A stretch of DNA of 64,000 nucleotides. Origin: Cruorifilaria tuberocauda (Eukaryota; Nematoda; Chromadorea; Rhabditida; Onchocercidae). This document shows positions 1-16,853 of this stretch, piece after piece; the stretch's first letter is position 1; every line of letters begins with the position of its first letter. The notes beneath the pieces are model-generated. The model had not been told where the DNA came from and did no database searches. It was given only the letters and a program-made list of their open reading frames with translations. The DNA lies in contig JABVXU010000095.1 of assembly GCA_013365365.1 (NCBI GenBank), forward strand, positions 1-64,000, given 5' to 3'. The translations under genes and the position numbers were made by a program.

Positions 1-106
1 TGTGTTTTAATTTATGTACACATTTCTTTCCTTATATGATTACTTTGCGCTGATTCTCTTATTGATGTTGTACATTTTATTTTTTTTTGTTTTTTGAAAA
101 TTTCAG

Positions 107-151
107 GTCGAAAGTGATGCTGCTGTTTATTACAATAACTTTCAGCTTTGA
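107..151 (+). CDS. possible terminal exon of a gene entering from the left
   Basis: A good acceptor (TTTCAG, ending at 106) is followed by 14 open codons and a TGA. The peptide reads VESDAAVYYNNFQL. Nothing upstream is long enough to test the join and I do not recognise the peptide, so this is only a candidate last exon of a gene lying mostly left of the window. Confidence 0.25.
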   Translation, partial: VESDAAVYYNNFQL

Positions 152-604
152 AACATTCCAAAATGCAAAATTTCTTGGTAGCACAACTATTGAGCAAAAG
201 GATCATCTGATAGGGGGAGATTAAGTTGAAAGAAATATAGTGTGAGTCCTGCTTAGGCTCTCAGAAGACTTCCTTAAATACGGATTCCAGTAGCGATTTG
301 ACGTTGCAATCATGATGCGGATGTTATAAAGAAATGGGAAGACTATTCGGGTATCACATTAAATTAGAAGCACAGATTTTTAGATTTCACTGCACAGAAC
401 AGAATAGCGAGAGCGACCCAGAAGACAGCTAACTTTTTCATTTCCTACGGCATATAAACAAGGGAAGGGTCGATTGATGACCTCGACCTGTTTCCTTTAC
501 CTTTCATGAAGATGCTTCACTCAACGCTTCTTTTTCGGTTTATTTGTTGTAATATCAGCTTTTCCTCTTTGTTATTTTCTTTCTCATCATTTTTATTTCA
601 ATAG

Positions 605-687
605 GACGCGAAGTATCGGTAAGATTGACGGCCAAAGCCAGGAGTGAAATGGAAATTCGACCTGTACATGGAACAGATGGGAACTTT
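605..687 (+). CDS. possible isolated internal exon
   Basis: An acceptor (TTCAATAG, ending 604) and a strong donor (GTAAGA at 688) bound 83 bases. One frame is fully open and includes the stretch LTAKARSEMEIRPVHG. The segment is visibly less AT-rich than its surroundings. It could be an upstream exon of mbk-2 or of another gene. No neighbouring exon of matching phase was found and the family is not recognised. Confidence 0.22.
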
Positions 688-857
688 GTAAGACATGCTC
701 GACCGACCACCTCTTCCACCTCTCCCATTTCGAGACTTGAAAACTTCATCCACCCTCTTTCATCCCTATTACTTTCATTTCGGGAGGAAGCACGAGCCAT
801 TTCAAGGAAGCATCTAGCTTGTTGCCAGGCAACGTCATTACCCCTTCTGGTCACCCT

Positions 858-1020
858 TACTACTCTTTTTGCTTTCTAATCTCCTTCCCACTCACATTCA
901 CTTCTAGTCCTTTCCGCTTTCTCTCCCTTCCCCCATTCTCTTCCTTCTCTTCCCCTTCCTTTTCATCCTCTCACATCTTCCCTTCTTATCTTCACTTCTG
1001 CTTAGTTCATTGTCCAGCAC
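858..1020 (+). repeat. pyrimidine-rich (CT) tract
   Basis: About 160 bases are almost entirely C and T, in irregular CTTCC/TCTTC runs. A second similar tract lies at 2050-2140. Such tracts are low-complexity sequence; a promoter or splicing role is possible but not shown. Chance ORFs across both tracts encode only Ser/Phe/Leu/Pro strings. Confidence 0.7.
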
Positions 1021-3547
1021 CCTCTTCTTAATCACACTCATCAGGACCGCCGGCGTTCAGCGGTCGCGCAGCGTGGTTGTCTACTGATGCGCTGATGCAC
1101 TTGGGTTGCATTCTGCGTGATAACGACTCACGGAGCTGCAAGCGTCTTTCAACCGTTACATTCTGTTTATTGCATCCATTCCCTCTGGTCAGCAAAATGA
1201 ATGCAGGCAGCACTGCACACCTTTCTCATTGTAAATCATTCTCAGTTTCATTCTATTTCCTCAGAATGCTTTGTTTACACGTATAAGGGTTGTTCGTATC
1301 GTGCAAGTGATACAATCCAAGTTTGATAATCCGGGAAAATACTTCACATCACGACAAAGTTTTCGATTTCATTCGTGTATGCATCTATGAAACGTTCACT
1401 TGTAAGAGTTTAGGCATTTCATATATGCTAGAATGTTGCAAATGTAATTCCAAAATTATTTGGAATTAGCAAAATAGCTCCACGAGCAACTAATATCTAA
1501 GTAACGGAATCGAAGTAAGTGCTGCGTCACCGGAATTTATCGCTATTTCAGGTCTTTATTTAGTTTGATGGTTAAGAATAAGTTTCCTTTTTCCAAAAAT
1601 ACACCATTAGTTTGAAGTATTCCAGCGACTAATGTACGTAGAGATGTTGACATCTCTTTTTTTTCGTGAAATTATAGCGCGAACTCATATCAGAGGTCAT
1701 ATGAGATGATTCAGCGGTAGATTATCCTCCGGTATAGGTCATTGGATAACGAAATTGAAAAGTGAGAAGGTAAAAGGCCAATAGGAACGATTAAGTGGTT
1801 ACTGGCCTGTTCTCAGAATTATGAGACAAATGCGACTACGCTTTTGTCTATAAGGGAGAGAGAAGTGAAGCTGCGTACAAGGCCATATATCTGCTTGGCT
1901 TGTTTATCAATATCTATCACTCAGTTTTGATTCTCTTTTTTTGCTATCATCCCTTTTACTCTCTCCTTCTCTTGTTGAGATGAGATCGATGCAAAGACGT
2001 GATGTCCACTAGTGTCCATCCCTCTTCCTGCTTCGTCTAAGATAAGGGAGTATTTTCCTCTCTCTCCTTTTTTCTCTTCTTCCTTCCTTCCTCCTTCGTC
2101 TGCCTTTTCTTCTCTTTCCTTTTTTCCCTCCCCTCCCGTAATAATGTTGGCTGAAAAAAGAGGGAGAGAAGAAAAGGCATCTTACTATTCAGTTCACTTT
2201 GTCCCCTTTCTCCTTTCCTTATCCATCCCTCCAGCAGCCATACGGCACACTAAAAGGTGTCCTCTCTTTTAGTTTCTTGTTGGAAATGAGCTTCAGAGCC
2301 ACCGCATGCTTACGCGACCGCCTCTATTTTGCAGTATTTCACATTGGAAGCTTAACCTGACCTTATCTTCATCTTTTTCACATTTCCCCAGAAGTTTCTG
2401 CAACTTTCTTTCCTGCTACTTCAAAACATTATTCTTGCATTCACTGATGAACTTGAGGATTGCATCACTACTGTTACACTTGTCATAAATAACTGTTAAA
2501 AGTGATCATCCTATCAACATAATATAAAGCCGAGTCAAAGTACATTTTTGACGTGAAGGATGAAATGCAGTAGACGTTATTTACTCTGTCACTAAGATAG
2601 TATTATCTCGTGCATATCGCATTAATCAGAAGGGTAACAATTAGTAATACTGACGAACAGTTTTTGCTGTTCTCTTCAGTAGTTGTCATTTAATATCACT
2701 AATATTTAATCTCCTTCATATAAGCAACTAGCTTGCACTTAGGAGGATATCATCTTTCATGTCTTTCTATAATAAGCAGTCTTGATTCTTGTTGGTCGTT
2801 TAGCCCGTTGCAATGAATATTCCCCACCAAAAGCATCTTTCAAACAGGACTACGTTTCTGACATATAATTTGGTTAAATCAACGCGAGTAAGTGAATACT
2901 GAAAGAAGAATCAATTTTTTGGCTCATAGAATATCCGGGAAACGCTTGTGAGATAGACAGAAATTCTTTTAATACTGAACAATTATTGGAAAAAATTTCC
3001 TACTATACTACGGCTAATGAATTTCAAAGTAACAGAAAAGACAGGATTGAATCTTGCGTAATGTTAATTTCAAGAAATATACAAACCCTACTTTTGGGTC
3101 ACAATTTGTCAAAGACTTGATTTGATTGGTATTTATATGTGATAATGAGAAAAGGATTTAAAAAATTATTGCAGTTAGTGGGTCCAGATTGAGAGATGTA
3201 TTTTCAAGAAGGCTCAAAGTTTAGTGCTTACGGGAAAAAAGGTAATAATAGCTAAAGTGGTGGCCGTATGTCCCTCGCATCATTATATGGTGTAGTACCA
3301 TAAATATGAATTGATGATGCACAATCGGCTGATGGTTGCAAGGATAATTAATGATCGAATGAACATATTTAGTTGTCGTCCATTTTATAGATTAATGTGT
3401 AACATTTGCTATTGTGCTATTACAGTTTACGGTACTTTGCAAGTAGATCATGCGGAGTGTTTCTACCATTTTTTCCTTTATCAATCGACCCTTTTTGTTT
3501 TCAGGAATCGTACATCGAATGTGTCCACATTTTTTTTTTCTTTATTT

Positions 3548-3628
3548 CATTTAATAGACTGGCATATGACCGTATTCGAATTATACAATGTATAACATTG
3601 TATAATTCATATGCCAGTCTATTAAATG
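3548..3628. repeat. long nested inverted repeat (hairpin)
   Basis: The outer arms 3548-3569 and 3607-3628 are 22-bp perfect reverse complements (arm contains AGACTGGCATATGA). Inside, 3578-3590 and 3596-3608 form a second perfect 13-bp arm pair around a 5-base loop (TATAA, 3591-3595). The left side carries an 8-base unpaired bulge. The whole could fold into one stem of about 33 bp. It may be a small foldback element or a template-switch product. Confidence 0.85.
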
Positions 3629-6600
3629 GTTAAATTTTATAAAATTAGAACTGACATGTTGTATCCGTATATTTCATTACATAGGAATTGCTGCGAGTAG
3701 ATTATGAGGCTACAAATCTTGCATTTAAGCTAATGAGAAGTTTGCTAAGTAATAGGAAACCAAATGGATTAGATACGAATGAGGGCAGGGTCCTCGAATG
3801 AATGGACGCAGCTGACCCTATAAAATATGTTTCAGCCAAACCTTTTGAATGCTGCAACTTCTCTGCATTATTGCGTCATGATGTGATGATTAATATTATT
3901 TGTATCTATATTAAATATTCTTTTCCCTTCGCTCTTTTAGAGACAGTTATTGAAAATCTGATCTGAGAATTAGTCGATCAATACGCTGTGAAATGCGGAA
4001 TTACATTTAGAAAAATGATAGAAGTGCTGAAAGTGATTTCAAATGAATAACTGAGGAAGTTGTCATTTTCGCAGTTAGTCACTGATGGTCGGAATATTGA
4101 GAGAAATAAAGGAGTAAATTTGTACAAACAAACGAAGAATATAAAGTTAGAGAAACTTTTTTAAAAATTCTATAATTCATGTGAATAATTTTCTTTCATA
4201 TTTGAAACAGCAACTCCTACGCTCGGTTGATTATACTTTATCAAACTTTATTTCATTTTAACTAGGTAATTTTTATAAAAAACTCTTTATGATTTAAAGA
4301 ATGAATTTTACACAATTTTGGTTTTCTTACGCATTTTTTCTTTTAGTTTTTTTTCTACCGCTTTCTGAAGTTTCCTAAGAAATAGGATATACCCAAAAAG
4401 GTCTGGAATAACTCTTATTGCGTAGAACTTATTCGTGTTATCACTATTGATAATGCTTCAGCATATGCTACTTTTTGCTATATGTTGGACCTTTACTTAT
4501 ATATTGTTTCATTGCAAAATATGCAGCTTATCAAATGACAGTTCATTCGTGACTCATGCATGCAACAGTCCGTTAGTGCTAAAATATCACTGCTTATCAT
4601 TTCCAATGAAATAAACAGTTTCTCATAATTCGAGGTATATTCACATTTCATGTAAATAGATATTGAATAAATGGAGATCGTTGAGATGATGTCGTTTGTG
4701 GATTGTCATGAAACTCGAAATGTTATCATGCCATTATCAATGAAAAAGTGTTTCGTCTCAGTGAACCGAAGTGTACAATGACGCTGACTGCAACCGTTTA
4801 TTCAGGTAACATTCTAAGTAGCTCAACTATTTGAGAATTCTGTCAAGCACTGTATTGCCATTCAGATTACTATTAAGTGGGTTCTGAGTGATATGTGGTA
4901 AGTAAAAAAAATAGAACGAAAAATTTAAAGAGTAAGAAGGGTATATAACGACTGAAAAATATGATCAAGGAGTCAAAAAATGTACAACCCATTATCCAAT
5001 GTAGAAGCCACTGATTTTCGTAGTCTCTGTGGACCTTACTAAAGATTAAATGATGTGTGAGTTAATAGTTAGCGTTTTCTTTTCAAAGTCCGGAACATTT
5101 CGCAAAATGTGGTGGTTAAGATATCAAGTTTTTAGAAAATGTGATCTTTAAAGATGAATAGCATTTCGCTTTTACCTTATGATAATATTATGAAAAAATT
5201 ATGTTAGATGTCGCTGTTGAATTTCCAGATTCATTACAGTAACGTCAGCAACGATTTTCATCACCTTTGTAATGTTATTCACTCTTTTTTTTCACTTCCA
5301 TTTTCTATATTGTGAATTTTCCCGCTGCAAGCTCAAAGCTCAGGAAATAGAGAAATGTTATGTAGTATTTGATTATAGCGCTCATTTAATAGAAAGACTT
5401 CTTGGTACTACCGATGTATTAGATTTTTAGTATATTAAGCACACTTCATCAGACAAACTCATAACCTCATAAACAATTCATTAAATGGTTAAATTTATTA
5501 GATAATTGCCGAACCGGTCGTTCATACCCCTTCCAATGAGGAGAGGAAGAGGAAGTTTTATTTCCTGCAGTATTAAATTACTATGGCTGGTAGAAGAGCA
5601 AAATTTGTGTTTCGAGATAGTGAAAAGCTTAATGCTGATTTGTTGACTCTGAAATTATTTTTTTTAAAGCAGTGTGATGTAGTACTACTGAGATAAAATC
5701 CTCTTTCTCAAAAAATTAAAAGATATGTGAATTGTGACAGCAGGCTAGATCCATAAACAAATTGTTCGATCGATTTTCGGCTTCATTGGGGAAGCGTAAA
5801 ACATTAACAATTATTGAAATTTGAAGAACTCGTAACAATAAAAAGTTACTAAAGCACTAAAAAATCTGCTAAAAGATCTTGTATGTTCATATAAGGATTT
5901 TTTTCTGCGTTTCTCATGAAAGCTAATATTTCCTCTTCGATTAATTTCTTCTTGACCATTTTAAGATAAGCTTAAGTAGTTAGTGAGAATCCAGATCATT
6001 AAAGCTCTGCGGAGATCATCAATGATCTTTCAATTAGCAGATCGAGGAGCCGACGTCTGTTTATGAAATGCATAGAATATATTAGCAAAACGCTAATCCA
6101 AACTCACATTCACGTATACACTGAATTCGATTTGTGTGTACACACACAAATAAATGTTTGTACATATAAACAATGTATATATTATACACTCGCTCGCAAA
6201 TGTATTCCGTTTTTTCCAATAGCAAACATTACAACGTCATTGCCGCATTCAAATCAATAACAATTTTTTATTTTGTTCCAAATTAAAACCACTTTTTTGC
6301 GAAATTCACAGTTTTACACTCATTTTTCTTTGTTTCGTTTTAGAGATTGCGGCTTATCGTTTTAGTGGATTTTTGATGTCAGTAAGATTGTAAGGATGGA
6401 GCGAAGATGAATTGATAAAACTTGCTAATCACTTTAATTAGTGTTTTGCTTCAGTACCATTCATACGCTTTGAAATAAGCTGGTGAGATAAAAGAAATGA
6501 TGGAGAATTGGGCAAAAAGATTACGTAATAGATACTGGCTTCATTGCGTGAAACAATTGTGGAGCGGAGTTGGGTACAAGTTAGAAGAATGCATAATTTT

Positions 6601-6693
6601 GCCTACACATTGATTAACGCTGACAATTAATTGTAGATGTTTTGTGACATTAGGGAGCTGTAATTGGTATGGGTAACATAAGATGAAAATTTC

Positions 6694-6830
6694 ATGATGA
6701 TAATGATGATGGTGGTGATATTATTGAGTACACCAATGATAATGCGATAGTTATGATGAGGATGGTGGTGATGACAAATAATGGTGTTAGATGGTGATGT
6801 TCGTAGTCTTGATCATGGTGGTGATGGTGC
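6694..6830 (+). repeat. imperfect GAT/GGT-rich repeat
   Basis: Irregular copies of TGATGG, GGTGAT and GATAATGAT run for about 140 bases, followed by CAG/GTAGTA-rich sequence to about 6910. This is a degenerate trinucleotide-type repeat with no coding evidence. Confidence 0.7.
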
Positions 6831-7272
6831 ATTCACCCGTTATTTGAGTAGAATTGTAATTGTGCAGCAGCGGTTCAATAGCTATTGTTGCAGCAGTAGT
6901 AGTACAACATAGATCTTCAGCAAGAAAGGGGAATGGGAAGGGAAAGGTGGATAGTGATGACGTTATTAGTTGACTTGCTCTCATCCAAGGTTATTGAGCT
7001 GTTGGTGATCTGCTGTGTGACGACCTCTACAGCATGTCCATCTCCGAGGTGCGTAGCTAGGTATTCTTATATCAATTGCGCTGAAGTCACTACCTTTACC
7101 TCCGGCGCTCAATGTATTGCTTGGTCCAACCATTGATTGCTGCATTTTACATTAGTATGCTTTGAGAGAATCTCCCACCCTCTTACAAATACCTAAAATT
7201 ACAGTTGGTTTGTTTAGGACGGCCAATCTCCTGTTTAAAGTGTAAATACGTGCGTATGTGTACGTGTATATA

Positions 7273-7312
7273 GGTGTGTGTGTGTGTGTGTGTCTCTGTG
7301 TGTGTGTGTGTC
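7273..7312 (+). repeat. TG dinucleotide microsatellite
   Basis: Two TG runs of roughly 9 and 7 units are separated by a TCTC interruption, 240 bases upstream of the first supported mbk-2 exon. Confidence 0.9.
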
Positions 7313-7550
7313 TACTGTCAAATTGCTCGTTTCGTTCATTGCTTCGTTATGATGATAAATCTCACAAGTTTCATTTTGTATTTGGATGTGTTTTCAAATC
7401 TGGTATGTTCGCATTATTTAGAACTTCTTTATCACTAGCTGTAATAGGAACCAGTGTTGTCGTTAATGATTGTAATTTTGTCAATTTACGCGAACTGTAT
7501 AGAAGCGAAGTGTGTGGATATGCGTAATTGTAGTTTTTATTACTTTTCAG

Positions 7551-11410
<3,860 letters not shown>

Positions 11411-14400
11411 TTCAAATTGATAGATTTTTGGTAATTTTACTTCTCGGTTTTGATGCTTTGCGTTTTGCAGTTTAGTTTTTTATGAAACAATTGTCATATG
11501 ATATAATCATATATTATAATTTCTGTTTTTATTCGGACTTTCAATCTTTCAATTTAATTTTTACTTGCTACGTTTCAGTTTCGAAGTTGCCGCATATCTA
11601 AAGAACTAAATACATTTTTATTGCACAGCAGTTGACTTAGCTGGCTAGTTTCATCAAAAGTTCGTCTTTCCGATGGTAACGACTGAGTGTTGTCGTGCTA
11701 TCAGTTTTTTTTTAATTCAAACCAAAAATAAGTTCGAGTCGAGAAGGTTTTGTTACAGTCTTGGATTATTAGTCTGCCAAATCACATATTTCATTCTCTG
11801 TCAGCGTTCAATTCTTATCTAATGTTTTGCTAACATATATCATCCAGGTGTTAACATTTTTCCCTGTTACGATTTGTGTGTTAGGAATAATTCTGTAGGA
11901 CAGATCTCCTGTATAAGGTTGTCGTGAAAGTTTTGATTAATGTCTTGTGTTCTCATTCTCCTGAAGTGGAACTCGTTATTTGGTCATGCATAGCAATCAT
12001 CTCATCTGTACCTGGACTAATATTTGTAAATTTCATCTCATTCATATTTTAATATCGACGAGAACTGTTAGGGAAAACAATAAAATGATGGTCTCTTAAT
12101 AAAACAACTTCTGTGACTTGTTGATTCAATAGTTGTCAGGTGCTTATAGTATAGTCCCTAGGAGAAGCTTTGAATAAGTCGTAGTGTTGAAGATTTATTT
12201 TGTTCGGCGTTTCGTCTCTTGCCGTTTTAAATGAAACGAGGTCATCATTTGCTTATTTTATTAGTGTTTTATTGTTCTATAAATTACCGTGTGAAAATTA
12301 CAGTTTCATTCAAATTACAGTGCGTTGTCCTATTTCTACAAATTTATATATTGGAGAGTTACTGCTAAAATTAATTTTGTGGTATCGACGGTAATGGGAT
12401 CAGCAGAAATGTAAGCGATAATGCAATTCTTCATTTCTCGTTCTTGAGTTGTGGATAGTTTTCCAACTGTAGGTAACGTAACATGCTTTGTTTTTTTGCT
12501 CGTTATTGTGCTCTAGTCACTCGATGTGTCCCATATTAGTAAGTGCCAACGTAATGAGTGATTTAATGAGTTATTGTTTAATCTAATATATGGTATTATT
12601 ATTGCAGTGAAGTTTGTGCATAAATTCGTGTTTTGAAATTTGATATCAGCTAATATCTTAAGGCTTATGAATCGTTTTGGCATATTCTATGTCTTAAGAT
12701 TTCAAAAAGGAGAATATTAGGCACAATGAACATGGTTTGTCTGCAAACTTTATAAACATGCTAATATTGTTGTTCATTTTTTTTTTGTTCGTTTATGGTC
12801 AGGTGTTGAATAATTAAGGTAATTAAGCTTTCCTCTTGTTTGCTATTAATTGTCATTTAGCGTTATGCTGATATGTTAAGTTTCAGTAAGGCATGCATAT
12901 CCAAAAAAAAATTTTTTCGTAAAGAATAGTCTAGTTCGAGAAAACATATAACTTCTAACCCTCATTTCATTTTTTGTTAGTGAATGCATTTCATCTGACA
13001 AAATTAAGTGTTTTGATAATTCTGGAGCAAACTGAATCCTGAATGATGTCTCGTAATCAGATGCTGAAAATTTATCATCATTTTCTTTCACTGACAGTCG
13101 TTGAATGCATTTTTGTGCTAAACATTTTAACTGCTTGCACATAGCATGTTTTTCTGATGTAATGTATCTTTAGGTTAATATGTAAGTATCTTTTTCAAGT
13201 ATTTAGCAGTAAAGAGAATTCTCTTGAAATTTCGTGCTGTGCTTACGATACTGCAAAACCTAGTCCTCAACTCTCCACTGGTTTTGATTTTGATTGGAAT
13301 TTGAATTCCTTTGTTCAACATAGGAGGATTTTTAATTTTTTGAGGAATGGCAGGACTGTGATTGTGTTCTAGGAACTAAGATGTATGTTTATTTGAATGG
13401 AATCGAGTAAAATGTTATTGCGCTATAAGTGCACGAGGGGAAGCAATATGTTCATTTTACTTTATTCCTTTTGTATTCTTGAGCTGTGTTCTTCTGTCGA
13501 TAAATTGTATTTTTTGTGTTTAAGTATATTTTAGTAATTATCATAGTGTTATAAATTGTGAGCACAAACATTACATTCGAATAGTTTGTATGTAAATTGT
13601 ATTAATATGCTCTTGATTTAAGAATGGATCTGTTTGTTCATTTTCTTGCAAGCGTACTGCGAATCATCTAATTGCAAAAGCGATTAAATGCAGGGATCAT
13701 ATATTCAGTTTATCTAAAAAAATTGGTTGGAAATCCAAATTTCTAATTTCTACTCTTTCACATACTTGTTCTCCAGAAACTAAAATAATAGTAAAGGCAA
13801 CAGCAAACGGGTCTGTGATGCTATATGGAACTCAGAACTGTTTCTTGAGTTGTGATTGCTATGTGTTCTTTACAAATTGCAGAGTTAGTTGAGAATCAAG
13901 AGAGTTCAGTTTAATGCAAAGAACTGCCATTTCTTGAAAGCAATAAAGTACTTGAGGTAAGTGGTGCTTACTCTCTTTCTTATCTTTATCTTCAGCTGGC
14001 TAAATCCTGTAAAAACAGTTGTTTCAATATAACTTGTGAAGTTAGTACTTATTCTCCGTATTAATAAAACATTTCGAATCGCTCCAATCCTTTTTAGATA
14101 AGAAGTTTATGGCTATTATCCAGCTCAGAATTTTTTGAATAGAAACCATTAGAAAGTTTGATTTTGATGATTATGATTCAGAAAGCATTATCACATAGTT
14201 TAGTATTACTTATGAAACGTGCCCATATTGTTTTCGGTATTGTAAACGTTGGAAGTCTGGTTCAGAAAATTGTTCAAAATATAAAACAATCAAGGCGAAT
14301 CACGTTGAGGAAACGCTAATGTCAGATCTACTATTGAGATGAAGTAAGCCGGAAAGATTTTTAAATTTTTGCGGTAGAAGTACAGTCGGAATGATGGGAT

Positions 14401-16853
14401 CGCATCCCATAATTTGTGGGAATTACATAATATAATGTCTGAAAGAGCAGAACGCAGACTTCATTTTTTTTTTTATAATGACAACTTGTGAAGTAGTTCT
14501 TTCAAAAAGTACCAGCAATAATAAGATGTAGCTGATGGCAACAATAATGAAAATGAAAGCAAAAATTAAACATTAAAATTGATCATTTTTGTACTTGAGG
14601 TCATTTCAATATTTCAAAGAATCGAGGAAAGTGCTATCACTTGCAATTGTTCTTAAGTTTTAAAAAACAAAAATATTACGCGTTTGAATAATCTCTTTAT
14701 TCTATATGAGACAGGTTTCCCCAGTGAATTATTTCTTATTATGAAGTGTTTTAAAAAATGTATAAAGCAACGTGGAAAGATCTGAAAATGTATTTGAGAG
14801 TTTCTATTAAATTTAGATCTTTTGCTGAAGATTATTGTTAATGCTTGAAGCGTTATTCATCACTGAAAATTTTGAATCAATGCACCTTGCTTTCATGCAA
14901 GCTCGATCGTTGGAGATCTCCAGTTCATCAACAACATCGAGATTTCTGTCTGGTGATAAAACTACTTTCAATAACTATAAAATGATACTTTTATATGCAA
15001 AAATTTTTCAGTAAGTAGGAAAAAAGATTTCATCTATGATTCAAGACTTTACTGATGTCATAGGATTTCACTACTGTAATTATCAAATTACCTTCATGTA
15101 GCATATAGAAGACATTGGAAATAACCAATTAACCACAAAAATCGAATTTGAGATGGAACCTTTTTTATAAATAAGCTGCTCTGCTAATTGAATTACAGAG
15201 CTATCAATTTATGCATTAGTCCATTATTCTGAAGGTGGTAATTGCATTCGATAACCTTATTTCCTTTTGTAATTTCAATTCCCTTGTTTTTATTGTAGTA
15301 TACTCTCCTGAAAAACACCGGTACAAAAGTACTGCTATCAATGTCAAGGAACATCTTTCAAGAGCAGATGATTGCATGTATTTTTCAGTTCTTCCAAAAC
15401 ATTTCATTCCTTCAAATTAGTTTGATTTTTTGATTCACTCTGCTTAATACACCTTTTGTTGAACACACGCTGAAACAATATTAGACAATTTTCAGTGGAG
15501 TTTTTTTTACAGTTACTGACATTTTCTGCATAACTGGGTGGCTAAAATATTTTTCGAAGTAAAACCCATCCACGATAACGAGTAACTGTTACTCGTAGTC
15601 AACATAAATGACACCAATTGTTGAAGTGAACTTCAATGTTCAACAAATTTAAAAATTTTAAAAGTTATATCACTAATTTGGCAATGGGATTTCTCAATTT
15701 GAATTGTTTCTACTCATGCCACATTCGATCTGGGAGTTCTTGCAATTGCTACTGATCCATTTATGCTTCAGCATTCTTTGTTATTTTCGAAATAAAAATT
15801 TCATCTATGCAAATCTGTCAAAGCTTAACATGTATGATCAGCAGTTTGTCGGAAATTGATTTTGGAAACCACATAAATGAATGCAGCTATGAACAACAAG
15901 GAGTTAAATATGGAGCTAAATTCAGAGAGAAGCCACTGCATCATGCTCTGTAAAATTTGGGTAAACATATTAAAGTCGGTCAGGAATTCAGTTGGTGTCA
16001 AGCAAGTTATAAAAATTGGCTTTGCGAAACAAATTTTATTGCGTTTGCACGTCAGAATAGTGAACAGTTTGGCATAATTTGTACAGCAAAAGATTGCAGT
16101 TAAAGTTCATCCTCATGAAAAATGAACTGAAGTTATCCAAAAATGGGCCATATTGCAGAAAAATAATTTCACATAGAAAAAATGAAACTAAAAAAAAAGA
16201 AAGCAGTGTATCAGGGGGAAGTAGGCAAATCGACAGGGAGAAAACCTAAAAAAATCAAATACCAAACATTTTTGAATTATTCTTCCTCGTGACCATCCAT
16301 AACTTTTAACTCAAATTAGAATAAAAGTAAAAAATTATCGAAACAAGAAATTTCCATATTTCGTTATAAGAGGTTCACTGAATAGGTTCATAGATTATTT
16401 TGCTTCGTAATGGTCTTCTACTCATCCACTCTTGTACAATGCATACGTCATTTACAAATTGCACCTTATAAATTAACTCAAAGTGTAGCGATACAAAGAT
16501 ATCTTAAAACAATGACAAAATTAGTGTTAATAAGATTATAAGACAGCAACACAACGTAAGAAATTATAGGGAACTATCAAAGACTCAGAATAATTATTTG
16601 TAGCTTCAGATGTCATGAAAAGTTTATGATAACATGGTCTGAAATAATTCATATTTCGCGTAGAATATATGGAAGTGAAAAAGTATATTCGATTCTTCGC
16701 GAAAGTACTTCTAATAGTGAATTATGTTTAAAAGCGATTCACAATTCCGCAATTCAGCAATTCACAATTACATTCATTAACAAGATACTAACTATCGAAA
16801 CAAATATTCCCTTTAAGAACACTAACCCTAGACTTTTTTGATAAACGGAACAT
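11411..16853. other. convergent intergenic region (3' ends of mbk-2 and PDZD8)
   Basis: 5.4 kb between two genes that face each other. I see only short ORFs without homology or splice-consistent neighbours, including an 88-codon one on the minus strand at 12876-13142. The 3' UTRs of both genes should lie at its ends. It is unusually long for a convergent 3'-3' gap compared with the other gaps here, so an unrecognised non-coding gene or fast-evolving gene is possible. Confidence 0.5.

Larger units (their letters stand above)
688..7550. other. long non-coding stretch upstream of mbk-2
   Basis: No gene was recognised. ORFs here are short and lack splice-consistent neighbours. The stretch contains CT tracts, an inverted repeat at 3548-3628, a GAT/GGT-rich imperfect repeat at 6694-6830 and a TG microsatellite at 7273-7312. 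It probably holds the promoter and any 5' exons of mbk-2, because the first mbk-2 exon I can support (7551) begins in mid-codon. Confidence 0.6.

Noticed and set aside
821..833. Palindrome GTTGCCAGGCAAC, resembling an RFX X-box
   Set aside because: The spacing between half sites is one base instead of two, and no ciliary gene is adjacent.
555..879. Opposed 99- and 84-codon ORFs
   Set aside because: They overlap on opposite strands in less AT-rich sequence. Only the 605-687 part has splice signals, so only that was kept as a weak candidate.
5480..5496. 17-base string shared with 3621-3637
   Set aside because: About this many shared 17-mers are expected by chance in 64 kb of AT-rich DNA, so it is not called as a repeat family.
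12876..13142. 88-codon minus-strand ORF
   Set aside because: No homology recognised, no splice-consistent partner, and composition like the surrounding intergenic DNA.
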